Source: Microbacterium sp. Au-Mic1 (lineage in GTDB: Bacteria > Actinomycetota > Actinomycetes > Actinomycetales > Microbacteriaceae). Taken from it: 64,000 nucleotides of DNA. The position numbers and the translations under genes were made by a program. Location: positions 248,001 to 312,000 of the forward strand of contig NZ_JAJTTF010000002.1 of NCBI RefSeq assembly GCF_021341785.1. Reading direction: 5' to 3'. A model generated the notes under the pieces. That model searched no databases. It was given only the letters and a program-made list of their open reading frames with translations, and was not told the DNA's origin. Positions within the stretch are counted from its first letter, which is position 1. Each line of letters opens with the position of its first letter. Below, piece by piece: positions 35,718 to 43,937 of this stretch.

Positions 35718-36203
35718 TCAGGCGGCGACGTGCGACACGAGGAACCAGCGGTCCTTCTCCAGGCCGCGCTGGATCTCGATCGCGACGTCCTGGCTGGTGA
35801 GGTCGATCTCGTCGAGGCCCTCGACGGCGGCCTTCACGTTCACGAGGATCGCGTCGATATCGGCGATCACGGCACGAACGAGGTCGTCGGAACGGGTGAA
35901 GCCGGCGGGGACCTGGGTGGCGCCCGCCTTCTCGGCCACGACCGTGGCGCGTGCGTCGATCGGGAGGCCGAGGGCGACGATGCGCTCCGCGGCGGTGTCG
36001 GCGAAGTCCCCGGCGTGGTCGACGATCACGTCGAGCAGCTCGTGCACGCCGACGAAGTTCGCGCCGCGCACGTGCCAGTGCGCCTGCTTGCCGTTCACGG
36101 TGAGGGCCTGCAGGCCCAGCACGACCGGGGTCAGGAACTGGGCGGCGCCGGCCGCGACGGTCGGGTCGACGGAGGTTGCGGTGATGGTCTCGGCGTTGCT
36201 CAT
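35718..36203 (-). CDS. dps: Dps family DNA-binding/iron-storage protein
   Basis: 161 residues. The ferroxidase ligands appear in AHWHVRGANFVGVHELLDVIVDHAGDFADTAAERI (His42, His54, then Asp69 and Glu73). The C-terminus is short and not strongly basic, so DNA binding would have to use the N-terminus. Dps stores iron as a mineral and protects DNA from peroxide. The ATG at 36203 has GAGGAG upstream; the frame continues to 36416 with no coding evidence. A promoter TTGCGG-n16-TAGCGT is present upstream. Confidence 0.95.
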   Translation of the reverse strand: MSNAETITATSVDPTVAAGAAQFLTPVVLGLQALTVNGKQAHWHVRGANFVGVHELLDVIVDHAGDFADTAAERIVALGLPIDARATVVAEKAGATQVPAGFTRSDDLVRAVIADIDAILVNVKAAVEGLDEIDLTSQDVAIEIQRGLEKDRWFLVSHVAA

Positions 36204-36256
36204 GATGGTCTCCTCGGTGATCATTCGGATCCGTGCGTACTGATGTCTTGGCCCCA

Positions 36257-36284
36257 ACGCTACTCGGCTCAGTTTGTTCCGCAA
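36257..36284 (-). promoter_or_regulatory. Promoter of dps
   Basis: On the minus strand: TTGCGG, 16-nt spacer, TAGCGT (36262-36257). The transcription start would be near 36250, leaving a ~45-nt leader with a Shine-Dalgarno. Confidence 0.5.
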
Positions 36285-36323
36285 GCAAGCTGAGGCAACG
36301 CTAACCCGCAGGTCACGCGCTGT

Positions 36324-36342
36324 TTCGGCAAGGCTTGCCTTC
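36324..36342. promoter_or_regulatory. Putative DtxR/IdeR iron box
   Basis: The 13-bp palindrome GGCAAGGCTTGCC (36327-36339) with flanks matches about 15 of 19 positions of the known DtxR/IdeR consensus (TWAGGTWAGSCTWACCTWA, in which W is A/T and S is G/C). It lies between the divergent dps and acyltransferase genes, about 70 nt upstream of the expected dps transcription start. An iron link would make biological sense for dps; binding is not shown. Confidence 0.45.
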
Positions 36343-36397
36343 CTCGTGGATCTCCGCCTGCCCCGCGTGGAGGACGGGAGGTCACAGCGATCCGGGA

Positions 36398-36403
36398 TAC
36401 CTT
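36398..36403 (+). promoter_or_regulatory. -10 box of the acyltransferase gene
   Basis: TACCTT, 6 nt before GTG 36410. Confidence 0.55.
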
Positions 36404-36409
36404 CGTCAG

Positions 36410-38515
36410 GTGGCAACAGCTGGCATCTCCTCCCGTGCGGCCCTGCGCCGTACTCGCACGTCCGCCGCGCAGAAGGTCGGATCCAACTTCATCCCGCACG
36501 TGCAGGGACTGCGCGCGATCGCCGTGCTCGCTGTCGTGCTGTACCACTTCTGGCCGGGACGGCTGAGCGGCGGCTACGTCGGCGTCGACATCTTCTTCGT
36601 CATCTCCGGCTTCCTGATCACCGCTCATCTCGCGAGAGAGCTGAACGCCACCGGACGGGTCAACCTCGGCCAGTTCTGGGCGCGCCGCGCACGCCGCCTG
36701 CTGCCTGCCTCGCTGCTCGTCCTGCTGTTCTGCGCGATCGTGGCGGCGATCCCGGTGCTGTCGCCGTTGTCTCAGCTGCCTGCGGAGCTGCAGGAGATCG
36801 TCGCCTCCACGTTCTACGTCGAGAACTGGTTCCTCGCGCTGAACTCGGCGGACTACCTCGCGCATTCGGGCGACCCGACGATGGTGCAGCACTACTGGTC
36901 GTTGTCTCTCGAGGAGCAGTTCTACGTGCTTTGGCCGCTGATCATGCTGCTCGCGGCATGGATCGCGGTGAAGTACTTCCGCGGGTCGCGGCTGCGTGCC
37001 GCGGCGATCGCGATCGGCATCGTCTCGGTGGCTTCCTTCGTGTTCTGCGTGTGGTTCACGATCACGAACCCGGCCCCCGCCTACTTCGTCACGTTCGGCC
37101 GGATGTGGCAGTTCGGCGTCGGAGCCGTGCTCGCCCTCGTGCCGCGCCTGCGCATCAGCAACGCGATCGGCAGCTTCGTCCTCGGCTGGGGCGGCATCAT
37201 CGTTCTGCTCGTCGTGATCTACCGCTTCGACGCACAGACGCCGTTCCCCGGCTACATGGCCGCGATCCCCACGCTGGCGGCGGCGGCGATCATCGCCGCC
37301 TCGAACACGGAGCGATGGTGGTACCCGACGCGCATCCTGGCGATCCCGCCGATGCGCTTCACGGGTGACATCTCGTACAGCCTGTACCTGTGGCACTGGC
37401 CGCTCATCATCATCGCGCCGTCGCTGCCGTTCTGGGGCCTCACGATCTATCACCGCATCGCCCTGGTCGGCATCTGCTTCGTGCTCGCCTGGCTCACCAA
37501 GAAGTTCGTCGAGGATCCGACGCGCACCTGGAAGCCGCTGACGTCGCGCAAGCCCCGGCTCTCACTGTGGGCGGCCCTCGCCGCGATGGTGATCGTCGCA
37601 GGAACCGCGGGCGCCGGCTGGGCCGCGAATGCGGGCACCTATCAGCAGGGCGTCCAGGCCATCGCCGAGCTCCGCGCCAACCCGCCCGCCTGCTTCGGCG
37701 CGGCGGCCGTCCTCGACGACTCCTGCGCCGGAAAGAAGACCGATGAGATCCTGCCCGCCCCCGGCTTCGCGGGTGTGGACCGCCCGGAGCAGTCGCAGTG
37801 CTTCGTGCAGCTCAACGACGCGCGCGCGGTCTCGTGCGAGTTCGGATCGAAGGATCCGAACGCGAAGCAGGTGGCCCTGATCGGCGACAGTCATGCCTAT
37901 CAGCTGCTCACGACGTTCCAAGGCATCGCCGAGAAGGAGGGGTGGCACCTCACCACGTACTTCAAGGGCGCGTGCCCGTGGAACACCACGCCGCTGTCGA
38001 CCGGCGGCGCGTTCGGCGACGCGTGCACGCAGTACCGCGCCGCGGTGGCGAAGGAGCTCGACAAGAAGCACTTCGATGCCATCTTCACCGCCGCACTGTC
38101 CACGACGCCGTACGCGGCGGGGGATCACGGATCCTCCTACGACGCGGCGGTGGCCGGATACCGCCAGGCGTGGGCCACGCAGACGTCGAAGGGCACGCCC
38201 GTCGTCACCGTCGTCGACAACCCGGTGTGGGAGACGGACCCGAACAAGTGCCTGCGCACCCGCGCGCAGAGCGCGTGCGACGGGGCGCGCTCCGACCTGC
38301 TGACCGAGAAGGACCCGCTTCGCGCGGCCGCGGACGGTCAGAAGGACGTCACGCTACTCGACTTCACGAAGGTCTTCTGCGATGACGAGAACTGCCGCGC
38401 GGTGGTCGGCGGGGCCAACATCTACCGCGATCAGGACCACATCACCGTGACCTTCGCGAACTCCCTCGCCCCGCAGTACACGGCGGCGCTGAAGAACGCG
38501 ATGGGGATCGGCTGA
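36410..38515 (+). CDS. Acyltransferase 3 / SGNH two-domain protein (OafA-like)
   Basis: 701 residues. Residues ~25-400 are an integral-membrane acyltransferase 3 domain with about ten helices: FIPHVQGLRAIAVLAVVLYHFWPGRLSGGYVGVDIFFVISGFLI, the Ser/Arg-rich loop QFWARRARRLLPAS, and SLSLEEQFYVLWP. The last ~240 residues are an extracytoplasmic SGNH hydrolase-like domain with ALIGDSHAYQLL (catalytic Ser) and DQDHITVTFANSLAP (Asp-x-x-His). Such proteins acetylate exported glycans or peptidoglycan. The frame starts at 36335, but the GTG at 36410 is directly after a -10 box. Confidence 0.9.
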   Translation: MATAGISSRAALRRTRTSAAQKVGSNFIPHVQGLRAIAVLAVVLYHFWPGRLSGGYVGVDIFFVISGFLITAHLARELNATGRVNLGQFWARRARRLLPASLLVLLFCAIVAAIPVLSPLSQLPAELQEIVASTFYVENWFLALNSADYLAHSGDPTMVQHYWSLSLEEQFYVLWPLIMLLAAWIAVKYFRGSRLRAAAIAIGIVSVASFVFCVWFTITNPAPAYFVTFGRMWQFGVGAVLALVPRLRISNAIGSFVLGWGGIIVLLVVIYRFDAQTPFPGYMAAIPTLAAAAIIAASNTERWWYPTRILAIPPMRFTGDISYSLYLWHWPLIIIAPSLPFWGLTIYHRIALVGICFVLAWLTKKFVEDPTRTWKPLTSRKPRLSLWAALAAMVIVAGTAGAGWAANAGTYQQGVQAIAELRANPPACFGAAAVLDDSCAGKKTDEILPAPGFAGVDRPEQSQCFVQLNDARAVSCEFGSKDPNAKQVALIGDSHAYQLLTTFQGIAEKEGWHLTTYFKGACPWNTTPLSTGGAFGDACTQYRAAVAKELDKKHFDAIFTAALSTTPYAAGDHGSSYDAAVAGYRQAWATQTSKGTPVVTVVDNPVWETDPNKCLRTRAQSACDGARSDLLTEKDPLRAAADGQKDVTLLDFTKVFCDDENCRAVVGGANIYRDQDHITVTFANSLAPQYTAALKNAMGIG

Positions 38516-38543
38516 CCGGATCCGCGCGCGGGGACAGGGCGGA

Positions 38544-38549
38544 TAGGGT
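38544..38549 (+). promoter_or_regulatory. -10 box of the gamma-carbonic anhydrase gene
   Basis: TAGGGT, 6 nt before ATG 38556. Confidence 0.55.
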
Positions 38550-38555
38550 CGCAGT

Positions 38556-39086
38556 ATGAGCGACGACGCCACGGTCCTGTCCCTGCCCGGCCGCATCCCT
38601 GCGATCGATCCGACGGCGTTCCTCGCCGCCGGTGCGCGCGTGATCGGGTCTGTGACGATCGGCGAGGGATCCAGTGTCTGGTACAACGCCGTACTCCGCG
38701 CGGATTCGGCCGAGATCAGGATCGGTGCGGGCAGCAATGCGCAGGACAGCGTCTCGGTGCATGTCGACCCCGGGCACGGCGTCACCATCGGCGACGACGT
38801 CTCGATCGGCCACAATGCGGTCGTGCACGGTTGCACGATCGGCGACGGATCGCTGATCGGCATGGGCGCTGTCGTGCTGAACGGGGCCGTGATCGGATCC
38901 GAATGTCTCGTCGCCGGCGGTGCGCTGGTGCTGAGCGGCATGGAGGTTCCGGACGGTTCACTCGTCGCGGGCGTGCCGGCCAAGGTGCGCCGCGAACTCA
39001 CCGCCGAGGAGCGGGAGGGGCTGCGTCAGAACGCCCGGGTCTACCGCGGGCACTCGGCGCTGCACCGGCAGGCGACCCCGCTCTGA
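38556..39086 (+). CDS. Gamma-carbonic anhydrase family protein
   Basis: 176 residues of left-handed parallel beta-helix (hexapeptide repeats). The family's Zn/Fe ligand histidines are visible as His69 (in SVSVHVDPGH), His86 (IGHNAV) and His91 (VVHGCTIG). The C-terminus LTAEEREGLRQNARVYRGHS is the usual helix. Many homologues (YrdA, PaaY) show little carbonic anhydrase activity and act as thioesterases or ferripyochelin-binding-like proteins, so the reaction is uncertain. Confidence 0.88.
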   Translation: MSDDATVLSLPGRIPAIDPTAFLAAGARVIGSVTIGEGSSVWYNAVLRADSAEIRIGAGSNAQDSVSVHVDPGHGVTIGDDVSIGHNAVVHGCTIGDGSLIGMGAVVLNGAVIGSECLVAGGALVLSGMEVPDGSLVAGVPAKVRRELTAEEREGLRQNARVYRGHSALHRQATPL

Positions 39087-39118
39087 GCCGCGTGCACCGG
39101 AGAGACGCCACGGCCCGG

Positions 39119-39124
39119 TAGTCT
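39119..39124 (+). promoter_or_regulatory. -10 box of tRNA-Met
   Basis: TAGTCT, 9 nt before the tRNA 5' end. Confidence 0.5.
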
Positions 39125-39133
39125 CGAAGATCC

Positions 39134-39207
39134 GGGGCGGTGGCCAAGCTGGTGAAGGCAGTGGGCTCATAACCCAACGATCGCGGGTTCAAGTCCCGCC
39201 CGCCCCA
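39134..39207 (+). tRNA. tRNA-Met (anticodon CAT), elongator type
   Basis: Acceptor GGGGCGG/CCGCCCC, D-arm region GGCC...GGC, anticodon stem TGGGC loop with CAT and T-arm GCGGG TTCAAGT CCCGC, discriminator A. The first acceptor base pairs normally with the last, which favours elongator over initiator tRNA. No CCA encoded. Confidence 0.94.
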
Positions 39208-39248
39208 CCGGATCCGTTCTCCGCACCCGGCGGGGCACCGCAGGTGGA

Positions 39249-39455
39249 TCAGCGGTCCATCGCGTCCTTGATGTGCTCTCCGGCCCTCTTCAGGTCGTCC
39301 TTCAGGTTCTCGCCCGCCTGCTTGAGGTCGGCCTTGGCCTGATCCATCCGCCCCTCGTTCTCGAGCTTCTCGTTCCCGGTGACCTTGCCGGCCCCCTCCT
39401 TGAGCTTCCCCGTGACCTTCTCTGCGGCGTTCTTGGCCTGGTCTGCTGCGCTCAT
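39249..39455 (-). CDS. CsbD family stress protein
   Basis: 68 residues, highly charged and amphipathic: MSAADQAKNAAEKVTGKLKEGAGKVTGNEKLENEGRMDQAKADLKQAGENLK. This is a CsbD-like small protein, often induced by stress, with no known molecular role. AGGAG lies about 9 nt before the ATG at 39455; the longer frame start (39491) would add an unlikely prefix. Confidence 0.9.
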   Translation of the reverse strand: MSAADQAKNAAEKVTGKLKEGAGKVTGNEKLENEGRMDQAKADLKQAGENLKDDLKRAGEHIKDAMDR

Positions 39456-39572
39456 GTGCGCATCTCCTCTCGTCCGTGTCGTAGCACTCACGGTCGCAGG
39501 CCTGCTCCTGGATCGCGATGGGGTTGACGGACCCGGGTCGCGTCGCTATCGCGCGCACGCGTGTGCGTACCC

Positions 39573-39601
39573 TTGACGTTACGTACCGTATTCGGTACAT
39601 T
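39573..39601 (+). promoter_or_regulatory. ArsR promoter with palindromic operator
   Basis: TTGACG (39573-39578), 17-nt spacer, TACATT (39596-39601), then 6 nt to ATG 39608. Between the boxes is the perfect palindrome GTACCGTATTCGGTAC (39583-39598), which fits a dimeric ArsR-type repressor acting on its own promoter. Confidence 0.75.
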
Positions 39602-39607
39602 CGCAGG

Positions 39608-39925
39608 ATGGATGCCGTGCTGCAAGCCCTCGCCGACCCGAGTCGTCGTGTCGTGCTGGGCATTCTGCGCGATCGCGAAGCGACAGCGGGTGAGCTCGCC
39701 GAGGCACTGCCGATCGCGCGGCCCGGAGTCTCGCGTCATCTCCGTGTGCTGCGGGAGGCGGGCCTGGTCGAGGTGCGCCAGGAGGCGCAGCGACGGATCT
39801 ACCGCCTGCGCCCGGAAGCGCTGGTCGACCTCGACGAATGGCTCGGGGAGTACCGCGATCTCTGGGTGCAGCGCCTGGACGCGCTGCACACCGAGATCGC
39901 CCGAGGGAAGAAGGACAGGACATGA
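39608..39925 (+). CDS. ArsR family transcriptional regulator
   Basis: 105 residues. A winged helix: MDAVLQALADPSRRVVLGILRDREATAGELAEALPIARPGVSRHLRVLREAGLVEVRQEAQRRIYRLRP (residues 1-70). No cysteine pair for metal sensing is present, so it is a non-metal ArsR of the kind usually partnered with an SRPBCC protein. The ATG at 39608 lies 6 nt after a TACATT box. Its 3' end overlaps the SRPBCC start (ATGA). Confidence 0.92.
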   Translation: MDAVLQALADPSRRVVLGILRDREATAGELAEALPIARPGVSRHLRVLREAGLVEVRQEAQRRIYRLRPEALVDLDEWLGEYRDLWVQRLDALHTEIARGKKDRT

Positions 39926-40446
39926 TCGCGACCGGGACGATGTGGGATATCGACGACGCACAGGGCGCCATCCGCATCGAGGGCGTCTACGAGACCGACG
40001 TGGACGACCTCTGGCAGGCGTGCACGGATCCCGAGCGTCTGGCGCGCTGGATCGTCCAGGTGGCCGGGGACTTCCGCGTCGGGGGCATCCTGGACGCCAC
40101 GTTCACGAGCACCTGGACCGGGGCCATGCGCATCGAGGTCTGCGAGGCTCCGCACCACCTCGTGGTCACACAGGAGCCCGGTACCGACGAGGAGACCGTG
40201 ATCGAGGCCTGGCTGTCAGCCGAGGGCGTCCGGTCCCGCCTGGTCGTGGAGGAGCGCGGGCTCGGCGCCGGCGTGCTGCACTTCCATGCGGCGGGCTGGC
40301 AGGTGCACCTCGAGGATCTCGGGCGCTCCCTGCGGTCCGCGACCGGAGCCCATCCCTCCGGCTGGTCCTCGTCGGAGCCGGCGCCGGCGTGGAAGGAGCG
40401 CTGGCAGGCGCTGCTCCCCGACTACGAGGCGGTGCGCGCCGGCTGA
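39922..40446 (+). CDS. SRPBCC (AHSA1/START-like) domain protein
   Basis: 174 residues. The AHSA1 pattern is IRIEGVYETDVDDLWQACTDPERLARWIVQVAGDFRVGGILDATF, with a C-terminal AAGWQVHLEDLGRSL helix. Proteins of this kind sit in ArsR operons as a co-regulated small-molecule-binding partner; the ligand is unknown. Translationally coupled to the regulator. Confidence 0.9.
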   Translation: MIATGTMWDIDDAQGAIRIEGVYETDVDDLWQACTDPERLARWIVQVAGDFRVGGILDATFTSTWTGAMRIEVCEAPHHLVVTQEPGTDEETVIEAWLSAEGVRSRLVVEERGLGAGVLHFHAAGWQVHLEDLGRSLRSATGAHPSGWSSSEPAPAWKERWQALLPDYEAVRAG

Positions 40447-40485
40447 CGAGGCGCACACCGCTGCCCCGTGCAGGGGGGGGGCGGC

Positions 40486-41763
40486 TCAGCGCACCCGACG
40501 ATCGTGCGCGAGGTCGACGAGATGCTCGAGCACGCGCCCGGCCCGCAGGCCGTTGTGCTCGTGCTCGCTCGTGACCCACAGCCGCAGATCCGGGAGGAGG
40601 GCGGCCGTCTCCAGCGAGTACTCGATCGGCACGTACGGATCGTTCACGTACACCGAGGCGGCGCCCCTGGCGCCGGACGCGGCCAGCGCCGCAGGGTCGT
40701 AGATCGCGGGCCACTCATGATCGGCGAGGGCCAGGGCGACCTCGCGCCACGGCTGGAAGGCCGGGACGGTCTCCGTCCAGTCGCGACGGATGTGCTCGCC
40801 GGTGAACAGCGTGACATCGTCGACGAAGTCTGCGGGCTCCATGCGCTCGGCGGACCAGCCCGTGACATGGCCGTTCGCATAGCTGGACTCGTGGAAGACG
40901 AAGTACAGCGGGTTGCGACCGCCGAACGGCATCGCGGCCGCGAGGTCGTAGCGGAAGGCGTTGCTCGACGGATCCAGCTCGAGCAGCTGCCAGAGCGTCT
41001 GCCAGCCGTCGTTGGTCCCCAGGGCCGACCCCACCGAACGCAGCCGCGACGGCGAGACGACCTCGCCGCCCGGCAGCACGATCTCGCCGTCCGACGCGCG
41101 CTCCACGAGGCGGCGCATGCGATCGCGGTGCTCGGGGAAGCGCCGGTAGTACCGCTCCGACGCATCGCGCATCTTGTCGTAGCAGAGCGCGTACACCTCG
41201 TCGGGGCCGCGGGTGACGGTGCTGAGCCCGCCGGTCAGGTAGGCGCGGTCGATCGACGCGGCATCCGTGGAGAGGTACGCGAGGGTCGTGAACCCGCCGA
41301 ACGACTGCCCGAGGACGTTCCAGCGCTCCGCTCCGAGGTGCGCGCGCACGGCCTCGCAATCGCGCACGATTGCGTCCGCGCGCAGGTGCGTGAGGTACTC
41401 CGCGACGTCGTCGGTCCCGCGGGCGAGGATGCCGTCGCCGACCGGGGTCGAGCGGCCGGTCCCGCGCTGGTCGAGCATGACCACCCGATGGTGCGCGAGC
41501 GCCTGATCCAGCCAGGACGGCGCCGCGGGCGCATGCAGAGCGCGGGGCGCCTCGGAACCGGGGCCGCCCTGCAGGAAGACCAGGTAGGGGAGGTCTTCGC
41601 CGCCCTCGCGCGCGACGACGGACGCGAACACGTCGATCGTGCGGGTGTCGGAGGGGTCCGACCACACCAGGGGCACGGTGAGCGTGTGCTCCTCGACGGC
41701 GAGGTCCATCATCCGGCGGCGGATCACAGTGCTTTCGAAAGCAGGGGCGGCAGGGATCGTCAT
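40486..41763 (-). CDS. Alpha/beta hydrolase, S33 proline iminopeptidase type
   Basis: 425 residues. The nucleophile elbow GQSFGGFTTLAYLS is near residue 155, an oxyanion part is YLVFLQGGPGSEAPR, and VVMLDQRGTGRST is the S33 signature. The C-terminal SEHEHNGLRAGRVLEH carries the catalytic His. A cap domain of about 150 residues lies between. It releases N-terminal proline from peptides, or acts on another ester or amide. The frame continues upstream into the next gene; the ATG at 41763 overlaps that gene's stop (TGATG), so this enzyme is co-translated with the DUF262 nuclease. Confidence 0.87.
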   Translation of the reverse strand: MTIPAAPAFESTVIRRRMMDLAVEEHTLTVPLVWSDPSDTRTIDVFASVVAREGGEDLPYLVFLQGGPGSEAPRALHAPAAPSWLDQALAHHRVVMLDQRGTGRSTPVGDGILARGTDDVAEYLTHLRADAIVRDCEAVRAHLGAERWNVLGQSFGGFTTLAYLSTDAASIDRAYLTGGLSTVTRGPDEVYALCYDKMRDASERYYRRFPEHRDRMRRLVERASDGEIVLPGGEVVSPSRLRSVGSALGTNDGWQTLWQLLELDPSSNAFRYDLAAAMPFGGRNPLYFVFHESSYANGHVTGWSAERMEPADFVDDVTLFTGEHIRRDWTETVPAFQPWREVALALADHEWPAIYDPAALAASGARGAASVYVNDPYVPIEYSLETAALLPDLRLWVTSEHEHNGLRAGRVLEHLVDLAHDRRVR

Positions 41764-43763
41764 CACATCACATTCCCGATATAGGAGTACTTCACGAACA
41801 CCTCCGCGGCCAGGCCCGACTCCTCCAGGAGGCCTTGCACCGCGCTCATCATGTACTTCGCGTCCCACCCCATGTACAGGAAGTGGTCCTCGTCGAGCTC
41901 GTCCCACGCGCCGTTCCACGCCTTCTCGTCGTAGATCGGTCCGCCATTGCGGTCGTTGAACGCGTCGAGGGCGTCGCGGGTGTCCGTCCAACCGCGCCGG
42001 AAAACCCGGTTGAACAGGTACTTCACGTCGGGGACCTCCCAGCGCTCGCCCCGGTACTCGACGTAGTCGAACTCCCGCTCCCACCCGGTCGGCCAGCCCC
42101 GCCGTCGTACGGCGTCGAGGATCGGCGTGAGTCCGTCGTCGTCGATGTCGACCACAGCGGGGCGGCGCCAGACCTGGACGAACGCGTCGGTGAGCGCAGC
42201 GGTGCGTTCTGCGATCGCCGCGGTGCCCCAGGCGTCGAGACCGGCCAGTGCGGTGTTCTCGTCGACCTTGCTGCGGCGATAGGCGTCGCGCTTGTCGGGG
42301 AAGGACGCGCCGTAGACGCGCTCGGCGAGAGGCTCCTCCAGCAGCGTCAGGTTGCCGAGCGTTCCGGCGAGGGCGCGGTGACTGTTCTGCTCGTCCTCGG
42401 AGTACTCGCTCCAGATGCGTGCGCCGTCGCCGGACCAGGAGTCGTGCGGTGCGGTCGGCACGATGTGCTCGACGTCGAAGCCGCGAGGATCCGCGACGCC
42501 CTCGATCCGGCCCAGCACGTACAGCGCGTGGGGGAGGTCGGTGAACTTCAGCGCCACTCGGATCCGCTCGTCCGATGGTGTGATCCGAGCGAAGGCGCGC
42601 AGCAGCTCCTCCGGCCCCTGGGTCCTGGCTCGGCACAGTCGGGCGATGAGGCGGTCGTTCGAGATGCCGACGACCGCACGGCGCAGCAGCAGCGACTGGA
42701 TGCGCTCCAGCGTCCGCACCAGCTCGTCCTTCGAGATCGCGCCGAGTCGATGATCGCGGTACGCGCTGAGCACGAGCGGGTAGGTGGAGCGCCCGAAGGT
42801 GTTCACATAGGCGAGCTGTCGACGGATCTCCGGATCCTGCTCCTGCGACGGATCCAGCAGGATCCGGTAGATGTCCGAGAACTCCCGCCACACCTGCGCC
42901 TGCACGGGCAGGTCCTCCAGGCCCATGTGCGGGAACTCATGGCGGAAGGCGCTGTAGACGCCGTGCTCGCCGTCGACCGACACCTCGCGTCCCGTCGTCA
43001 TGATGAGGAAGTGACGCCAGAACGCACCGATCGCCTCGCCGGTGTTGCGCTCGATCGGCAGCCAGAAGTCCTCCTCGACCTGCTGCTGCTGCGCGTGCGA
43101 GAGCCCCATCAGGATGTAGTTGTGGATCAGCTCGTGATCTCGCAGCGGTTCGCCGGTGGAGTTGAGGCTCTCGAAGATCTGCTGCGCGTTCGCGGCCTCG
43201 CCGAGGGTGATCGACACGTGCTCGAGCTTCTGCAGCCCCCGCCAGATCCGCGGCGCCTCGTCGGCGTGCACCTGAGAGCGGAAGAACGCGTAGTTGTCGT
43301 CGAACCGCGACTCCGGCTGGTCGATCCCGCGTCGGTCCAGCACGACGGACTCGAAGAGCCCGGCCCAGGCCTCGTGCGGGCGGAGCTTGGTGCGGTTCGG
43401 ATCGTCGGGGCGCACCAGCACCCGTGCCAGCTCGGCAGCGAGCTCCTGATCGGTCTCGCGCACCGCGTGGTGCAGGGCCGCGATGAGCAGCATCAGCGTC
43501 GTGATGCGTTGCTGGCCGTCGATCAGGATCAGGTCGGCATCGGGGTGGGCGTGATCCTCGGCCGACAGGATCGAGCCGATGAAGTGCCGATGCGCGTCAT
43601 CCTCGTCGCCCACGGCGCGGATGTCGGAGAGGAGCTTCTCACAGCCGCCGATGTCCCACCGGTACTGGCGCTGGTAGACGGGCACCACGATCGTGGTCGC
43701 GGGGGAGGAGAGCCACTCGATCGTAGAGACTGCGGTTGCTTCGACGTTGGTGGCCGTGCTCAT
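41763..43763 (-). CDS. DUF262/DUF1524 protein, GmrSD-type (type IV restriction-like) nuclease
   Basis: 666 residues. N-terminal DUF262 (about 15-200): YQRQYRWD at 30-37, the ParB-like DGQQR NTP-binding motif at 82-86, and FESLNSTGEPLRDHELIHNYIL near 172. The DUF1524 HNH part contains FDVEHIVPTAPHDSW (near 432) and LAGTLGNLTLLEEPLAE (near 470). The last ~180 residues are an extension of unknown role: EFDYVEYRGERWEVPDVKYLFNRVFRR. GmrSD-type enzymes cut modified DNA using NTP hydrolysis. Here both halves are in one protein, as in many bacterial homologues. Start ATG 43763. Confidence 0.82.
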   Translation of the reverse strand: MSTATNVEATAVSTIEWLSSPATTIVVPVYQRQYRWDIGGCEKLLSDIRAVGDEDDAHRHFIGSILSAEDHAHPDADLILIDGQQRITTLMLLIAALHHAVRETDQELAAELARVLVRPDDPNRTKLRPHEAWAGLFESVVLDRRGIDQPESRFDDNYAFFRSQVHADEAPRIWRGLQKLEHVSITLGEAANAQQIFESLNSTGEPLRDHELIHNYILMGLSHAQQQQVEEDFWLPIERNTGEAIGAFWRHFLIMTTGREVSVDGEHGVYSAFRHEFPHMGLEDLPVQAQVWREFSDIYRILLDPSQEQDPEIRRQLAYVNTFGRSTYPLVLSAYRDHRLGAISKDELVRTLERIQSLLLRRAVVGISNDRLIARLCRARTQGPEELLRAFARITPSDERIRVALKFTDLPHALYVLGRIEGVADPRGFDVEHIVPTAPHDSWSGDGARIWSEYSEDEQNSHRALAGTLGNLTLLEEPLAERVYGASFPDKRDAYRRSKVDENTALAGLDAWGTAAIAERTAALTDAFVQVWRRPAVVDIDDDGLTPILDAVRRRGWPTGWEREFDYVEYRGERWEVPDVKYLFNRVFRRGWTDTRDALDAFNDRNGGPIYDEKAWNGAWDELDEDHFLYMGWDAKYMMSAVQGLLEESGLAAEVFVKYSYIGNVM

Positions 43764-43872
43764 GCTGCTGTGCTTCTCCTCGGATCGCGTGCTGCCCCGA
43801 CCAGTCTATTCAGGGCCCGGTGGCTCCCGGATATTCACGGTCCGCTCTCCAAGGGCGTCGAAGGGGGCGCTG

Positions 43873-43886
43873 TTAGGCTGTCCTAA
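43873..43886. promoter_or_regulatory. TTAGG/CCTAA palindrome in the promoter of the oxygenase gene
   Basis: TTAGGCTGTCCTAA, arms TTAGG and CCTAA around 4 nt. It contains the -10-like TAGGCT (43874-43879) so a protein bound here would block transcription. The arms resemble DtxR half-sites but the spacing is shorter than the known 19-bp box. Confidence 0.4.
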
Positions 43887-43887
43887 G

Positions 43888-43914
43888 AAGGGCCTGTTAA
43901 AACGTGCTGGCCCC
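43888..43914 (+). other. Leader hairpin upstream of the oxygenase gene
   Basis: GGGCC (43890-43894) pairs with GGCCC (43909-43913) with a ~14-nt loop, directly before the Shine-Dalgarno AAAGGA. The flanking bases extend the stem with one bulge. It could affect translation start; not tested. Confidence 0.35.
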
Positions 43915-43937
43915 TTATGAAAGGACATGACTCGCTC

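Noticed and set aside
40473..40481. Run of nine G considered as a phase-variation tract
   Set aside because: It sits between two convergent genes, after both stop codons, so length change would not affect coding.
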